The translations under genes were made by a program, and so were the position numbers. A DNA stretch of 64,000 bases from Leucocoprinus leucothites (taxonomy: Eukaryota > Basidiomycota > Agaricomycetes > Agaricales > Agaricaceae), in contig JAACJO010000013.1 of NCBI GenBank assembly GCA_013368445.1, forward strand, positions 1,206,235 through 1,270,234, written 5' to 3'. Below are positions 62,801 through 64,000 of the stretch, piece by piece (the first letter of the stretch is position 1; each line of letters begins with the position of its first letter). Below the pieces are notes generated by a model. That model searched no databases and was not told where the DNA came from. It saw only the letters and a program-made list of their open reading frames with translations.

Positions 62801-63456
62801 TGCATCTTCCCTTTCATGCAGCCTGGACAAGGGCACGAATGATCGGGAATTGAAACCTGAGGTCCATTCAGTGTGGAGTCGGTAGTTTTGCTCAACACGC
62901 GATTAGACGGATGTCCTAAACGTTGATGCCAGATATTATAGTCAGGATGCTGAGCACGTGGCTCGAAGCATTCGAATGTACAATTCGACATCTTACCGTT
63001 TGTAGTGTAGGCTGCACTCAGAGCGAGGAGCCGCTGACAAAACAGCATTGCCTGACTCATCCCGAAAGATAGTACCATGTTTATCGGCCTCGCTGCAACC
63101 CGGATTCCAGGAGTTGACCGGCAGACATGAGGCGATCATGCATACCCTTTACATAGAACACAGGAGACAATGAAGTCGTCGCAGTGATCTTTTTCCGTTA
63201 TCATGGATCTCGTGTTCAATCAAGACAGTGCCTCGACCCGAATGAATAGGGGAGCGTTCTTGTTAGCTGTCTGAATTTCACCGAATTTCCCCATTTCGAT
63301 TGTAGAAAAATCGTCCAAATAGGGTGTGAAATGTGCGGAAGCACCCGAATCAAGAATCCAAGAAGCAGCCCGTGAAGGCGCTTTCTTTCCCTTACAGTGG
63401 CAACATAGAGCTTTCTCACACTTAGATAGATTCACACAGCGCGGCACAGAGGTCAA
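59824..63456 (-). pseudogene. cop2 copia pol, frameshifted
   Basis: A second Ty1/copia family, reading leftward. Near 63340 the protease motif WILDSGASAHF; around 62935 the GAG-pre-integrase start (NIWHQRLGHPSNRVLS) and CPGCMKGKMH; integrase core with HSDLFE and, near 62560, DRGGEF; then a proline-rich linker (61700-62050). RT is open at 60502-61623 (WQKAMLEELDALHKRGVYEL, RSRLVAKGFSQ, DVKTAYLYGDLDEEIYM, YVDDVFFMG). Frameshifts lie near 60570, 60425 and 60240. RNase H (SSTEAEYMALSD, YGDN, KHIDIRYHYIRD) ends at 59824. The integrase region carries several more breaks. Dead. Confidence 0.87.
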
Positions 63457-63464
63457 ATCACAGT

Positions 63465-64000
63465 TTAATAAAGCCCCACAGGGGCGACCGAAATAGTGCG
63501 CGATACAAGAGAAGTATATACAGGAGCCAGAGATGACGTAACTAGTCCGCGAAAATGTTCAGCGTGGCCAGGAGCGCTCACATGGGAGCGGGCTCGAGTG
63601 GGGCAACAGGCCCCTTCTCGGTCGTGCTGTGGCATCACCGTATCAGTGTTAATCCAATCAGAGATAGAAGAAAAGACTTGCGTTGTCCACAACCCAGAAG
63701 TCCACCCATCAGAATCCTCCCCCTCGGAGTCGGATTCGAGCATCGGATCAGCCGGAGGTGTCATCCTCGGCGACGGTGGGCATTCGTCCATATCTCCTCC
63801 ATAATAAGGGATTTCCTCAATAATGGAGCCCGTCGTTTCGGCTTCGACCGCGAGGTCGGCGAGCCTTTCATCCCAGATCTTCAGCACTTTATCCTTGGTA
63901 GCTTTCGAGCTTCTGCGACGATATCCCTCGGACTGAGGAGATTCGGAGATTCGCTCCTGAAGCCGCGGTGTATTCTTTCGCGCTTCTGCAACAAGGTGGC
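63465..64000 (-). other. Unrecognised open frame at right edge
   Basis: On the minus strand the frame is open from the window edge to a stop at 63465, about 178 codons. It is polar, with RISESPQSEGYRRRSSK, an acidic/proline middle (YYGGDMDECPPSPRMTPPAD, ESDSEGEDSDGW) and FSSISDWINTDTV. I do not recognise a domain. It lies immediately upstream of the cop2 protease. It could be part of cop2 gag, the end of another element, or a host gene cut by cop2. It has no clear zinc knuckle, which a copia gag would usually have here. Confidence 0.4.

Noticed and set aside
1..64000. Host genes, tRNA, rRNA or CRISPR arrays
   Set aside because: I looked for non-transposon frames, tRNA-like cloverleaf segments and rRNA-like stretches and saw none that I could support.

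Overview
The window is a 64 kb island of nested and broken transposable elements. I find no convincing host gene, tRNA or rRNA. The element set points to a filamentous fungus, most likely a basidiomycete; this is inference, and the species cannot be named from this sequence. The set comprises LINEs with an APE-type endonuclease, RT and RNase H, Ty1/copia polyproteins and a DD34E Tc1-like transposon.

The labels are mine. LB is an autonomous LINE: ORF1 is a Gag-like protein with CCHC knuckles and ORF2 carries endonuclease, RT, RNase H and a Cys-rich tail. HL1 to HL4 are 'half-LINE' subfamilies. Each has a 5' end like that of LB, a homologue of LB ORF1, a 3' UTR and a poly(A) tail, but no ORF2. 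LC is a scrap of a third LINE. cop1 and cop2 are two Ty1/copia families. One Tc1-like element is present.

Layout. 1-4234: cop1 gag-pol (minus) cut by a 227 bp solo LTR. 4235-17042: an LB scrap, then a second cop1 gag (plus) split by HL1-a (itself containing HL2-a) and by the near-complete LB-1. 17043-18635: the Tc1-like element. 18638-24074: LB-2 split by HL1-b, then HL2-b and a scrap of HL3. 24075-24376: cop1 LTR. 24377-33702: LB-3 split by LB-4 and HL2-c. 33703-39394: HL3-b split by LB-5. 39395-41043: LB-6 and LB-7. 41044-45679: HL4 split by HL1-c, then HL3-c. 45680-46656: cop1 3' end with its LTR split by HL3-d. 46657-57016: HL2-d split by LB-8 and by full-length LB-9, which itself holds a 546 bp solo LTR. 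57017-59373: LC, LB-10 and HL2-e split by HL3-e. 59374-63456: degenerate cop2 (minus). 63465-64000: an unrecognised open frame.

How the parts relate. Target-site duplications of 12-16 bp flank many LINE copies and give an order of insertion. LB and the HL families share 5' and 3' terminal sequences. The simplest reading is that LB supplies the endonuclease and RT that move the ORF1-only HL elements, a fungal parallel to mammalian HAL1. Two HL copies (7002-9324 and 41073-43386) have full-length uninterrupted ORF1s. Older copies are full of CGA-to-TGA stops, the mark of CpG deamination. Several junctions lack target-site duplications, which implies ectopic recombination or mis-assembly.
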